The position numbers and the translations under genes are program-made. The notes under the pieces are model-generated. The model saw only the letters and a program-made list of their open reading frames with translations. It ran no database searches and was not told the origin of the DNA. A stretch of DNA of 64,000 bases from Chlorops oryzae (Eukaryota; Arthropoda; Insecta; Diptera; Chloropidae), in the NCBI GenBank assembly GCA_020466095.1, contig CM035806.1, positions 68,077,602 through 68,141,601 on the forward strand, given 5' to 3'. Positions within the stretch are counted from its first letter, which is position 1. Each line of letters starts with the position of its first letter. Below, piece after piece: positions 30,138 through 40,963 of the stretch.

Positions 30138-30422
30138 AAAAATATCCGGAGAAACTTTACTGTTGAGCGTGAATGTTATATGCCGACATTTAAGCTCATT
30201 TATTTAAATTCGCCATTTAGATAGCCAGTCTTGGATTTCGTTGAGGTGGTTTTGGAAGTTTATTAGAAGTTGCCGCACTTATATCCTTGTGACGACTTAA
30301 TATCGCTGTGCCATCAGCAAATGTCGAAATTGATACTCAAATATCTTCTTGTTCGGAATATCTGTATACAAAAGATAAAGAAAAGGCCCAACAACACTCC
30401 CTTGAGGGACTCCTGCATTAAT

Positions 30423-31151
30423 TTAAAAAAATTTTGTTGTGAACAAATTATGTTTTACTTGGAACGTTCTATGTTCTAGGTTTGACTCAAATATCGCGCG
30501 AACATTTACAGGAAGTAAGCTTCTGATTTTATATAACAATCCTTCATGCCAAACTTTATCGAAAGCTTTCTGGATGTCTAGGAATACTGCTGAGCAGTAT
30601 TCGCGATGTTCATATGCAAGTAGAATTTCATTCGTGAATCCAAATTGATGGGATGGAACAATATGTTGTTCTTGAAGAAATGGTGTTAATTTGGATAGCA
30701 ATATTTTTTTAAATAACTTTGAGAGGCAAGGGAGGAGGCTAATTGGTCTATAAAATGATGTTAGGGCAGGATCTTTTCCTGGCTTAGACACCATTTTAAT
30801 TACCGAACGTTTCCAACCCTTTTGAAAGTATCCATACTTTATAATAGAATTAAATAGGACTGCTAAAAATGATACTGCAACGAAAAGCAGCTTTTTTGAA
30901 CATTTTTGGAGTAATTAGATCATGCCCTGGGGCTTGTTTACAGACCAATTCATTTTATATGGAATTATTGACTTCACTTGGTCTAATGTTAACGTGCATT
31001 CTGTGGGTCTTTTCAGTTTGAATTGGGTGATTGTGTTCAGTAGTGCTCGGATTTCGTTGAAAAGCCTTACTGCGGTGCAATGCAAAAACCGTTGCTTTCT
31101 CTTCGTCGGAGCGCGCCTAACCACTATTAAGTCTACAGATAGGTGACTCAC
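30423..31151 (-). pseudogene. Jockey-type LINE reverse transcriptase fragments
   Basis: 30915-31151 carries the pre-RT segment (LNTITQFKLKRPTE), followed in another frame by a LITPKMFKKAAF-like motif. 30423-30794 carries RT blocks (SFYRPISLLPCLSKLFKKIL, FGFTNE, VFLDIQKAFDKVWHEGL). The stops and shifts between blocks show a dead gene. Confidence 0.82.
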
Positions 31152-31405
31152 TATATACAGGAGTCTTAAAATCGCTCGCTTAGCACAAGGACTCTCGATT
31201 AGCGTAAGGCGTAAGGTTCTGGATAAAGTGGCGTTTTTCAGTTTCCTTGTCCCTAACTAGAGCTAGTCTATGTTTTTTTTCAGCCGCTTTTAGTCTTTCT
31301 CTGGCAATTGGCGAGAGGAATCGTTGCCATTCGCACCTGAAACTTCATTTTTCGGTGACGAGATTTTCAATTTCTATATTAGTCAGTGTTTTCCTAATTC
31401 TTTTT

Positions 31406-31612
31406 TTAGAATATGGGGTCGAATTTTCGTTTGCTGATTCTAGAATTAAAAACAATTACGGCGCCATCAATATGCTCATTGCATTCAATTTTGTAATTTG
31501 TATGAATGTGCGAACTTATATACTTTTTGTACTTTAGCCAGTTAGTCATTGGATTTGTTAAGCTGAGGGGACCTTTCAACTTCTTTTGGAAACTTGTGTA
31601 GGAGGAATACAA
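31406..31612 (-). pseudogene. Jockey-type LINE linker between endonuclease and RT
   Basis: NPMTNWLKYKKYISSHI followed by HIDGAVIVFNSRI matches the usual 'TDW..F...I...I..DIDAAV..' linker of Jockey-clade ORF2. The neighbouring 31613-31865 is endonuclease C-half sequence without a long open frame. Confidence 0.6.
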
Positions 31613-31865
31613 CAGGCGAATGATCCGAGGAGAGGTCAGTTATCGCTTTTGCTGAAATAAGTTCTCTTGCAATATCCTTAGTGATTCCGAAATCTAAGAG
31701 GTCAGGAATTTTTTGAAGATCTGTTGGCCAGTAAGTTGGCTGCCTCGGCGATACAAAGTCAAGAGGAATTATTTTTATTAATAATTGCCTTGTCTAGTTG
31801 TTGACCCTTAGGATTGCATGTTCTGGAGCCCCAGAAAGTGTGCTTTGCATTATAGTCTCCTGCTG

Positions 31866-32213
31866 CTAGAAACTTTTCACCTTACGTCTCAAAGTAGTCG
31901 ATAAGACGAGATTTTTACCTCTTATTATTACGCAAACTGTTGTTGCCTGAATGAAATCATAACTATATGAATCTAGAGGAAAATGTTGTATTCTTCTACG
32001 AATAAGTATACCCGTGCCTCCATGCGCCTTGCCATCTGGGTGGTTGGTTTGATAAAATATATACCCGGGGATTAAGAAGAAATTTTTGTTTGTTAAATGT
32101 ATTTCAGAGAGAAGCATTACGTCAACTTCTTCTGGTTTTAAAAAATTTTGAATTTCCAGTTTATGCTTGGTAAGCCCGTTCGAATTCCACGCACAAATTG
32201 TTAAGACGCTCAT
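31866..32213 (-). pseudogene. Jockey-type LINE ORF2 endonuclease N-terminus
   Basis: Starts at an ATG that overlaps the ORF1 stop (ATGA at 32210-32213). The endonuclease signatures CAWNSNGL, VMLLSEIHLTN and GGTGILIRR are present. The frame is lost after about 110 residues, before the GDFN-type catalytic block. Confidence 0.82.
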
Positions 32214-33297
32214 ATTTTTGCTAAAAGTGCTGTCATTAATTGTGTGTGCATTTGCACAATTCTGTCTAGTGAGCTTTGCATTGTTTGCATAAATTGGGAC
32301 AAACTTTGACTTAGAGTTGATATCATTATCTCAAGACTACTATTGTTGTTAGTAGGAGGACTTACAGAGGGCGAAGGTTTAAGAACATTTGCATAAGAAA
32401 CTCCTGGAGTTACAGGGTTCAAATTAAGGCTGTGAGAGGATAATGGTACCGAAACAGTAATATTTTTTGTTGGATTACGAGCTAATTCTTTTTTAATATT
32501 GATTTGTTTTTTCAGATCTTGATAAACTAGGCATCCTCTGTAATTCGCAGAATGGTTTCCTTCACAGTTACTGCATTTTAGTAATTTGCGATCATCAATT
32601 AAATTTTTATTGCAGACTGAGCTATGATGAAGCTCGCTACATATTACACACACGGTGCGCAATGTGCAATAAGATTGTATGTCCAAACTTTTGACAATTG
32701 GTACATTGAATTTTACCATTTCTTTTATGTGGCTCTTCGACCGATATTTTGCGATGCAATAAATATTGTAAATTATATATAGGATGGACTTCATATTTTT
32801 TAAGCTTTAAGTTGTCAGGCAACAGATCAACTTTGAACATAGGCTGAGGAACTTCCAGCGCATATTTTATTTCATTTATGACGACGTCAGCTTCAATACC
32901 TTTGAGCATCACTGTGATACCTTTGCTACTCTTTAGCTGATAGGTACAAAAATTTTTATTAGTCGATTCAAACTCTTTTAGAACCCTATGGAAGTTGTCC
33001 TCGGTGTTGGTTTGGATTTTTGTTTCTTGTATGTTACCCTTTGTTAAGGGAACAACATGAAAGCTGTTATTTCCTAACAAACTAGCCAATTTGGAAAGCA
33101 AGTGCACTAGAGCTCCGCTCGCGCAAACAGATTGGAGGCGATTTAAGTTTTTTCTCTAGCTGTGTTTCGGAATTTTCGCTCACATTTTCAGCTAGAGCGG
33201 CGAAACGATTGCCCGTTAATGCTTCTTGGAAAGAAGGAGATTCCGTTTTGTTGAGCTTGGCCCTAGTGTCATTTTTTCCGGCAGGGCTGTTCGTTTT
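32210..33297 (-). pseudogene. Jockey-type LINE ORF1 (Gag-like), middle and C-terminal parts
   Basis: Frames in succession give an N-terminal NRFAALAEN-type segment (33170-33290), a PRE_C2HC-type domain (FKVDLLPDNLKLKKYEVHPI, YNLQYLLHRKISVEEPHKR), and CCHC knuckles (CTNCQKFGH, CVICSELHHSSVC, CSNCEGNHSANYRGC). A Ser/Pro/Asn-rich tail follows, ending in a helical SLSQSLSQFMQTMQSSLDRIV segment. Frame changes lie near 33100 and 32640-32790. Such proteins bind LINE RNA. Confidence 0.8.
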
Positions 33298-34763
33298 TAT
33301 ACCCAGCGTAAGCGGGGTATATTAGTTTTGTGCGAATCTTGTAACAGGGAGAACTGAGCTCCGGAGATATAGACATATATATATAGAAATGATCAGGATC
33401 AAAAACTGAATCGATTTAGACATGCCCGTCTGTCCGTCCGTCCGTCTGTCCGTCTGTCCGTCCGTCCGGCTGTCCGTCCGTCCGTCTGTCCGTCTGTCCG
33501 TCCGTCCGTCTGTCCGTCCGTCCGTCTGTCCGTCCGTCCGTGGTCGGATCTCCTCCGAAACGGCTAGACCTATCAAGTCGAAATTTGGCACACATGTATA
33601 TCGGGATCCGAGTATAATCCTAAGTAAAAATTGGAGACATCCGCCTACTGCCACGCCCACAAATTAATTTATTGTGTTTTCAGTAAAATACTTGTAACTT
33701 GCGAACCACTCAAGACATTCCATTGATATTTGGTGCACTGGTAAACTACGAAAAGGGACATATCCTTAAAAAAAATGGAAGCCGTCCTCCTCGAGCCACA
33801 CCCACAAATAAGCCCACAAATAAGGGCTTATCGTAACTTGTGAAGTAAAAGGCGAAGAAGCTTCAAATTCGCAACATAGGTTGACCAAGACGAATGAAAG
33901 GTGTAGGAAAAAATTTTATGTGGCTCGCCCACTGCCACGAAATTTGGCACACATGTATATCGGGGTCCGAGTATGATTCTAAGTAAAAATGGGAGACATC
34001 CGCTCATTGCCACGCCCTCAAATTAATTTATTGTGTTTTCAGTGAAATGCTTGTAACTTGCGAACCACTCAACACATTCCATTGATATTTGGTGTACTGG
34101 TAAACTACGAAAATGGACATATCCTAAAAAAAAATGGAAGCCGTCCTCCTCGAGCCACGCCCACAAATAAGGGCTTATCGTAACTTGTGAAGTAAAAGGC
34201 GAAGAAGCTTCAAATTCGCAACATAGGTTGACCAAGGCAAATGAAACGTTTAGGAACAAAAATTTATGTAGCCCGCCCACTGCCACGCCCACAAATGGAG
34301 AATATCGTTACTTCCGTAGTAAAAGGCGTAGAAGCTTCAAATTCGCAACATAGGTTCACCAAAGCGAATGAAAGGTGTAGGAAGAAATTGCATGTGGCCC
34401 GCCCACTGCCACGCTCACAAATGAAGATTTATCGTAACCTCCGAAGTAAAAGGCATAGATGCTTCAAATTCGCAACATAGGTTCACCAAGGCGAATGAAA
34501 GGTGTAGGAAAAAATTTTATGTGGCCCGCCCACTGCCACGCCAACAAATGAAGATTTTGCGTAACTTCCGAAGTAGAAGGCGTAGAAGCTTCGAATTCGC
34601 AACATGGGTTCACCAAGGCGAATGAAAGGTGTAGGGAAATAATTTATGTTGCGCTCCCACTGCCATGCCCACAAATAGAGAAGCAAAACTTAGTGCGCTC
34701 ACAATGTCGGGACGCTGGGTATTTCAAAGTCGGGGTTGGCCGACTATAGCTTTCTTACTTGTT
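33298..34763 (+). mobile_element. DINE-1-like element, family B, copy B1
   Basis: It starts TATACCCAGCGTAAGCGGGG and has the core ATCGATTTAGACATGCCCGT followed by a long GTCY array (33424-33540). Its interior is tandem units of about 100-115 bp with GCGAAGAAGCTTCAAATTCG and CCCGCCCACTGCCACGCCCA, and the end is GACGCTGGGTAT, a hairpin AGTCGG...CCGACT, then TTCTTACTTGTT. It is non-coding. It splits ORF1 of the Jockey-like LINE. Confidence 0.8.
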
Positions 34764-34821
34764 TTTTATTCATTTTAGTTTGGTTGCTATCCGAATCAAC
34801 TATTAAATTGGGTAAATTTTT

Positions 34822-35133
34822 TTAAATTTTGGCACTAGGAATAGTGGCTGCAGGTGAAACAGATTCAATACTATTGGGAGTGCTGTTTGAGCTATTTTCT
34901 TTAATTGCATAGCAATTGATTCCACTAACGGAGTGCGATCTTTGCCTCTTGAATTGCCTTTTTATGTTTGAAAATTGACTTGTACCTGATTGTAAACTGG
35001 TGGACTGGTCTAGTTTGACATCATCTGGTGTAATTTTCCTGGTGGGAAGTTGCTGAATTTGGTTTAGTACTCCATACTTATGGTTCGTGTCGAGGCTACT
35101 GCTTGGTGGTGGTGATCTATCAATTGGCATCAC
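34822..35133 (-). pseudogene. Jockey-type LINE ORF1 N-terminal fragment
   Basis: 103 codons from an ATG at 35133 giving a low-complexity Ser/Pro-rich start (MPIDRSPPPSSSLD) and a basic KRQFKRQRSHSVSG patch, as in Jockey-clade ORF1 N-termini. It stops shortly before DINE-B1 and should join the segment right of 33297. The assignment rests on position, strand and composition. Confidence 0.6.
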
Positions 35134-35261
35134 TTCTTTTTAAAGCAGCTGACAGCTGTAAGCAGCTGCAGAGACCAGTTGTCTCTGTCTAGTATGTGTC
35201 TGTAATTGGATTACGATGTAAAACCAAAACACGTACGTATGTATGTTTATCATGATACTTA

Positions 35262-35316
35262 CCTTTAAAAATATATTTACAGCACCGCAAAATCCACAAA
35301 TTGAATAGGGCGACAC
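35262..35316 (-). other. Possible exon edge with strong splice donor, split from 40702-40800 by the hAT-like element
   Basis: On the minus strand an open frame runs from about 40800 to 40710 and, once the hAT-like insert and one TSD copy are removed, goes on through 35308 to AAAG|GTAAGTAT at about 35262. The frame reads Glu/Lys/Pro-rich residues then a Leu/Cys-rich end, with no domain I recognise. It could be a host exon, a LINE leader or chance. Confidence 0.25.
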
Positions 35317-36376
35317 TAGGGATTCCAAAAAATGTACAAAATGCCAATCCCGGGATTTCGGGATTCCAAAATTTCAATCCCCGGATCTCGGGATCGGTCC
35401 CGGGCCTAGGACGAATGCTTAAAACGAATAAATTTTTCAATTTTTCTTATTTGAGCTATATTTCATATTAACATTAATCAAAAAAAACAAAAACTTAATA
35501 ACATTCCAGTTTTTTGAAGCAAAACAGCTGAATCAGTGATGTTAATTTCTTTTTCTGATATTCCCTACACAGCCCCAAAAAATCACTACTTTTTCCTTTG
35601 CTTACACAAAATTTTCCCTACAAAAATCCTTACGATTTTATTTACTTACATTTGCATTATCATAGCTAAATTACAATAGTCTGGCGACTGCGTATTTTAA
35701 TGGTTTAAAATACAAAAATCGATTTTCTCTCACAAATCAAATTATTTTCTGATCAGTTTTTTTGTTTACCACCAAACCAAGCTGTCATAGTCGTGAGGGA
35801 TTTGTACCTACATTTAACAACACTGCAGCTGATCGGAGACAAAGAGTATAGATATAGAAGAGGCGGCATTTCGCGTTACGCGCTCTACGCTTTTCACTCA
35901 TTCGTTTTTCACGCATATCGAAAGAACATGAACTTTTTTCGCAACAGAACATAAACAAAACAAAGATGAGAAAGGAAAGAGAATATGCGAAAAATGGCTT
36001 TGCAACCAAAACCAGTTCTGGCTTTCCTTTCTCTTTCACTCAGCGTTTCGCGAGTTGCCGTCGCTCACGTTGTGTGTTCATTTTTTTGTCGTTTCGATTG
36101 AACGTAATATGAGAACGGGAGAGTGTGCGTTCACATACACTTTACGTTCGCTTACACTTAGCCTACGTTTGTACTTGGACGTTGTGTGCTTCGAACATTT
36201 TTGGCTGCTTCAAAATTAAAAAATCATTTTTCGAGTCTGCTGCTTATGTTGTTTATCTGTTGCTACCCGTGCAACTAGCAAAGAGAATTTATCCTAGGCG
36301 AAATTTTTAGCGCCTTCTTACTTTTTACTTCTCTCCTACGTTCTCCCCCGTAATTATCATTAAGCAACATATTATA

Positions 36377-36525
36377 TAAGTAGGGTTCTGCATTAAAAGG
36401 CAAAACACGACTCACTGGAATCAAACACATGAGAGTGGTAGAGACGGATGACATTACATCTCCGTCCCTCTTATGAGTTTCTTTCAGTGAGACGTGTTTT
36501 GCCTCTTAATGTAGAACCGCACTTA
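36377..36525. mobile_element. 149-bp foldback MITE
   Basis: The left arm TAAGTAGGGTTCTGCATTAA is mirrored by the right arm (reverse complement TAAGTGCGGTTCTACATTAA). The pairing goes on through AGGCAAAACACG and CTCACTG, so almost the whole unit can form one hairpin. No clear target duplication is visible. Confidence 0.65.
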
Positions 36526-37296
36526 GCAACAACAACTTTCTACCTTTCACAGTGATCAAAATTCAAAATTTTACTCGTAAGTTTTGGAGAAAAGTATTTT
36601 CAAGTCTTACAGGCTTTACGCTCAAATAACTAATAAAATCCCATGTCCAATTTTACTTCCAACATAAATTCAAATATATTTCTGTGTGAATTTTAATTGA
36701 ACATCTTGGAAAATTTGTAAAGTGTAAAAAAAATTATTTTGCCCAAAAAATTATCTGTACGAATTCATATTTTACACATTGTCCTTCACATGCATGACAA
36801 CGAAAATCCTTCTAACACACACGCACACATATGAAAAGTTGTTATTCTGATTTGTGTCCAAAGGCATGCGAAATTAATTCGCCAACGCAGGCGTGCATAA
36901 AGTCAGCAATAGCGCAGCCGAAGGGGAGCCCCTGAAATAAACATAAAGCTCTCTAAAAAGTTTTTATATATAGGAATATGTTTTGAAAAATTTAACTTTT
37001 ATTGAATAAATAAACAAGGCTACCTCATATTTGGTATTGAAATCAAAATCAAGTAAATATGTATTATATGACTTTCATAAGAACTTTTTACGCAGACCCT
37101 TGAAAAAAATTTTTAACTCCGCGCCTGAAAGACATTGGTTGTTTACGATTTCATTTGCCTTCTGTATTTCTTTCCATTTCTTTGTTTTGGTTATTTTCTA
37201 CTATCGCACGTGGTATATTCTCTTATGATATGCATGAAACTCAGAAAGAGGGAAGTGAGAAAATTGCGAAATGCCGCCTCTTCTATATCTATACTC

Positions 37297-37987
37297 CACG
37301 GTTGCCACTTATGGTACAATTGTACCAAAACTGGTACATTTTTTATCGTTTGGTACATTGGTACACAATTTGTCAAATTGGTACATTTTTCAGATGCTTG
37401 CAAATCGATGATACTAGGTATGTTCCCGTGCTACACGAAACTGCCCAATTTTTATACAATTTTTAAAACATTGTCCAGTTCTGGCAGTTTCGTGCAGTAC
37501 GGGAACAGGCCTAGTATTCAAAGAAAATGATTTTGCGCCAACCCTGTTCTCAAAACTGGTATAGCTGCAACAGTGATTGAGTTCATGGTGCTAGGCGTAG
37601 TGATGAAAAATATCTCTATCCGATTCATCAGTAACACGATTAATCGAAGGCAGCATTTATTAATTGATGCCTTCTACACAACTCAATTGTATACCTCGAT
37701 TCTCGTTTTCTAGGCGAGAATAAAAATAATCGGCCTGATTATGTATTCCGGCGGATCGAATCCGTTCGGATTTTCAAATTTTTATGAATGAAAAAGCTCT
37801 TTTTATATTGCAAAGCATTGTACCTTTTTATTTTGGTTTTTTGGCTGAATACTGTTTTTGTTATTAAGTACTTTTTTGTATAATAAATATGCGAAGCTAA
37901 AATATTTTTTTGGTACATTTTTTTCGGTTTTGGTACATTTTTTGGATTGGTCTGGTACAAAAATACTTAAGGCGAGTGGCAACCGTG
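37297..37987. mobile_element. hAT-like MITE (TIR CACGGTTGCCACT, TSD CTATACTC)
   Basis: 691 bp. Identical 13-bp inverted ends CACGGTTGCCACT and perfect 8-bp duplications CTATACTC (37289-37296 and 37988-37995). The subterminal regions carry many TTGGTACA motifs (37311-37390 and 37908-37965), which look like transposase-binding repeats. There is no ORF. Confidence 0.85.
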
Positions 37988-38129
37988 CTATACTCTTTGT
38001 CGGAGATCATTCGGCTAACTGTGAGGCTACACAAGAGATAAATGATGGCACGCTACGTAAAACATGTAGTTATCGCATTTAATGTACTAAACGTACAAAA
38101 ATAACCATCGTATAGATATTTATGTCCAC

Positions 38130-39651
38130 CAGGGACGTAGCCAAGGGGGGCCTTTTGGGTGTTAAAGGCCCCCCCCTCCCCCTCGTCAATCTGACTATGT
38201 TATTTTAAATTGTATTTCCAATGCACTGTTTGGCACAAATTAAAGTTTCAAGAATCCAAAACGGAAACGGTTACATTGAAGACAAAATTGGAGCGGAGCT
38301 CAGAAGTTCAAACATACTCTACTAGGTTCGACGAGCAATGTCCAAATGGCAGATTGTTCTCGTATCGTGATCGACAATAAAATTCCATTCAACATGCATG
38401 AACGTCTAAGCGCTGCTTCAGTGTTCGTTTTCTTCATTGCGCCGTCTGAAAACTGTTTTGCGCAACAAAACGAAAGAAAACAGGCCGAACGGGCTGGCTC
38501 TTTTAAATGTTCAACGGGATATAGACAAACTAGCAAATGATGTAATCGAAGCTTTGTCAATTCATCCCGAAAACTACATATTTAATAATTCGTTTATTTT
38601 TTTTTTTAACTATTATCAATATTATTTTCATAAATGTGAAATTTTGAATTATTAGTGGTACAGATTGTGAAATAATTCAAAACTTATCAAGATTATTTGT
38701 GATATATGAAAAAATGAAAATTACACTGTTCTGCAACGAAATTTTCCTTTAAAGTTTATTAATGCTTCTGTTTGATTTTGTCTCCCGAAAAATTGAAAAA
38801 TATCAAAAAAATTATATCACGTAAGGATTTCGAGAAAATTCCGTTTCAAATTTTGAGCACCATGGCATCATTTAAATGTTACTCCAAAAAAAATAATTCG
38901 AATTTTTTCATTAATCACAAATAAGTCCGATTATTTTTGAATTTTCGTAATCGTTAACTTTTTATGTGCAGTTGTGTGTGCAGATAATCAAATACAGGCA
39001 CGGCAGAACGCCGTTAACATGGGTATTTTACCCACTCGAAATTTTTCAAGTAAATATTTCACTATGTAGGAATATCACGAAAGTTTTTCAATATTAGTCC
39101 AAAAATTAATTTTTGGTGACATTTTGAGATCGAAAAAATAAATTGAGACAATCTGACTTATCCAAATATCGGAATTTACTATATTCACCGACTACTTTCA
39201 GAAGTTTTAAAGATTATTTTTTAAATGCAGTGGAAATTTTGGTTATTAAATGAGTAATATGAAATAATATTTTTATTATCTCTTAATGTACTTGATATTG
39301 GTATGTCGATTTTGTTGGAACTTTCCATACCACTGAACCACAGCAAAACACACTCTCGATCAACTACCCTCTCGGGTAAACTCTGTTCTGATTGTAAAAA
39401 ATTATTAAAACTATTAATTAATAAAATCAGCAATGATTGTTTGGTTTGGTTTAAGTTATAAAATTTTCAGCAACTTTTATACGCACACTATGATGCTTCT
39501 TCTTTTGGAGTTCTGTTTCTTACTTTTTTATACTTTTGTTACGACTATCGGTTTCATTGACGTATTGTTTCGAAAGAATGTAAATTGTTACGCAGCAAAA
39601 AATTGGTAATATAAAAATCCCCCCCGTCTGAAAATCCTGGCTGCGTGCCTG
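38130..39651 (+). mobile_element. hAT element (TIR CAGGGACGTAGCCA, TSD ATGTCCAC) with a transposase relic
   Basis: 1522 bp. The left end CAGGGACGTAGCCAAGG and right end (reverse complement CAGGCACGCAGCCAGG) pair imperfectly, followed by G-rich runs on both sides. Perfect 8-bp duplications ATGTCCAC lie at 38122-38129 and 39652-39659. The termini are of the common hAT form CAGGGGCGTAGCCAGG, and a piece of hAT transposase lies inside (38425-38550). Confidence 0.85.
38425..38550 (+). pseudogene. hAT transposase C-terminal dimerisation fragment (ZMYM1-like)
   Basis: SSLRRLKTVLRNKTKENRPN followed by GLALLNVQRDID matches the hAT C-terminal dimerisation motif (LRRLKT..R......R..GLALLN..RDI) of the ZMYM1/DUF4371-type transposases. 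The frame is lost upstream and the remaining ~90% of the gene is gone. Confidence 0.75.
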
Positions 39652-39743
39652 ATGTCCACTAATGTATTACACCCACTTGCAACGTTATATCTTAAAGCAT
39701 TTTCATCTGATTATGTTTCGATATTTCTACTTCGACAGTTAAA

Positions 39744-40610
39744 AACAAGTAAGAAGGCTAAAGTCGGTCAAGCCCGACTTTGAAATACCCAGCGTCCCGA
39801 CATTATGAGCGCACTATGTTTTGCTTCTCTATTTGTGGGCGTGGCAGTGGGAGGCCAACATAAATTATTTCCCTGCACCTTTCATTCGCCTTGGTAAACC
39901 CATGTTGCGAATTTGAAGCTTCTACGCCTTTTACTTCGGAAGTTACGAAAAATCTTAATTTGTGGGCGTGGCAGTGGGCGGGCTGCATAAATTTTTGTTC
40001 CTACACCTTTCATTTGCCTTGGTCAACCTATGTTGCGAATTCGAAGATTCTATGCCTTTTACCTCGGAAGTTACGAAAAATCTTCATTTGTGGGCGTGGC
40101 AGTGGGCGGGCCACATAAAATATTTTCCTACACCTTTCATTCGCCTTGGTCATCCTATGTTGCTAATTTGAAGTTTCTACGCCTTTTACTTCATAAGTTA
40201 CGATCTTATCTGTGGGCTTATTTATGGGCGTGGCTCGAAGAGGATGGCGTCCATTTTTTTCCAGGATATGTCCCTTTTTGTAGTTTACCAGTACACAAAA
40301 TATCAAAGCAATGTGTTGAGTGGTTCGCAAGTTACAAGCATTTTACTGAAAACACAATAAATTCATATGTGGGCGTGGCAGTGGGCAGATGTCTCCATTT
40401 TTACTTAGGATCATACTCGGACCCCGATATTCATGTGTGCCAAATTTCGACTTCATTGGTTCAGCCGTTTCGGAGGAGATCCGACCACGAATCGATTCCG
40501 TTTTTGATCCTGATTTCTATATATAATATATATGTCTATATCTCCGGAGCTTAGTTCTCCCTGTTACAGGATTCGCACAAAACTAATATACCCCGCTTAC
40601 GCTGGGTATA
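39744..40610 (-). mobile_element. DINE-1-like element, family B, copy B2
   Basis: On the minus strand it starts TATACCCAGCGTAAGCGGGG and ends GACGCTGGGTATTTC, then the 8-bp-stem hairpin AAAGTCGG...CCGACTTT, then TTCTTACTTGTT. The GTCY array is almost absent and there are fewer internal tandem units than in B1. It is inserted within the right arm of the 35317-40701 element. Confidence 0.8.
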
Positions 40611-40701
40611 ATAATTGCGAAAATGCCCCGGGACTCACGAGCACTAATCCCGGGATTGTCGGGACTAGAAAACGTCCGGGGTCCCGGGATTGGAATCCCT
40701 A

Positions 40702-40879
40702 GGCGACACCGATTTCGGGACGAAACCTTATCGCTGGTTCCTCTTTGGGCTCCTGAATAAGTTGGACAACGTCTTCACTTTCTCTTTATTTGTTTTTATT
40801 TAAATTGAAAATTGCTTCCTCGAGTGCTAAATATTTTACTTTTTCACTTGACTAGGGTTGCCAAATGTGAACACCTCTT
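40702..40879. other. Short unique flank, possible minus-strand exon
   Basis: It contains the continuation of the open frame described at 35262-35316. It shows no transposon signature. Confidence 0.25.
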
Positions 40880-40963
40880 GATTTAAAAAATTATTTGAAC
40901 ATGTCTGTCTATGTCGGGTATTCTATTGTCAGGCTCGCCAGACTATAACTGCCTTACTTTGTT
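40880..40963 (+). mobile_element. DINE-1-like family A 3' fragment
   Basis: The last ~85 bp of family A only: GTCGGGTATTCTATTGTCAG, the hairpin GTCAGGCTCGCCAGAC (one mismatch), then CTTACTTTGTTT. Confidence 0.75.

Larger units (their letters stand above)
29640..35133 (-). mobile_element. Jockey-type LINE, decayed and interrupted by a DINE
   Basis: The minus-strand order is ORF1 N-terminus (34822-35133), a family B DINE (33298-34763), the rest of ORF1 (32210-33297), an ATGA-overlapped ORF2 endonuclease (31866-32213), linker, reverse transcriptase pieces (30423-31151), ORF2 C-terminus (29751-30137) and a 3' region with a 74-bp tandem duplication. Multiple frame changes make it a dead copy. The ORF1 phrase TGNRFAALAEN and the paired CCHC knuckles are Jockey-clade traits. 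Confidence 0.82.
35317..40701. mobile_element. Large hAT-like element (TIR TAGGGATTCCAA, TSD GGCGACAC) with nested insertions
   Basis: The left TAGGGATTCCAA and right (reverse complement) TAGGGATTCCAA are identical for 12 bp. Perfect 8-bp duplications GGCGACAC lie at 35309-35316 and 40702-40709. Both subterminal regions are packed with CCCGGGAT/GGGATT-type hexamers (35340-35412 and 40620-40695). Both the TIR and the TSD fit the Ac-like branch of hAT. No transposase of its own is evident. It encloses 36377-36525, 37297-37987, 38130-39651 and 39744-40610, leaving about 2.2 kb of its own sequence. Confidence 0.75.

Noticed and set aside
33422..33667. Open frames of Ser/Val/Cys/Pro repeats on both strands
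   Set aside because: They are translations of the GTCY microsatellite in a DINE; no coding evidence.
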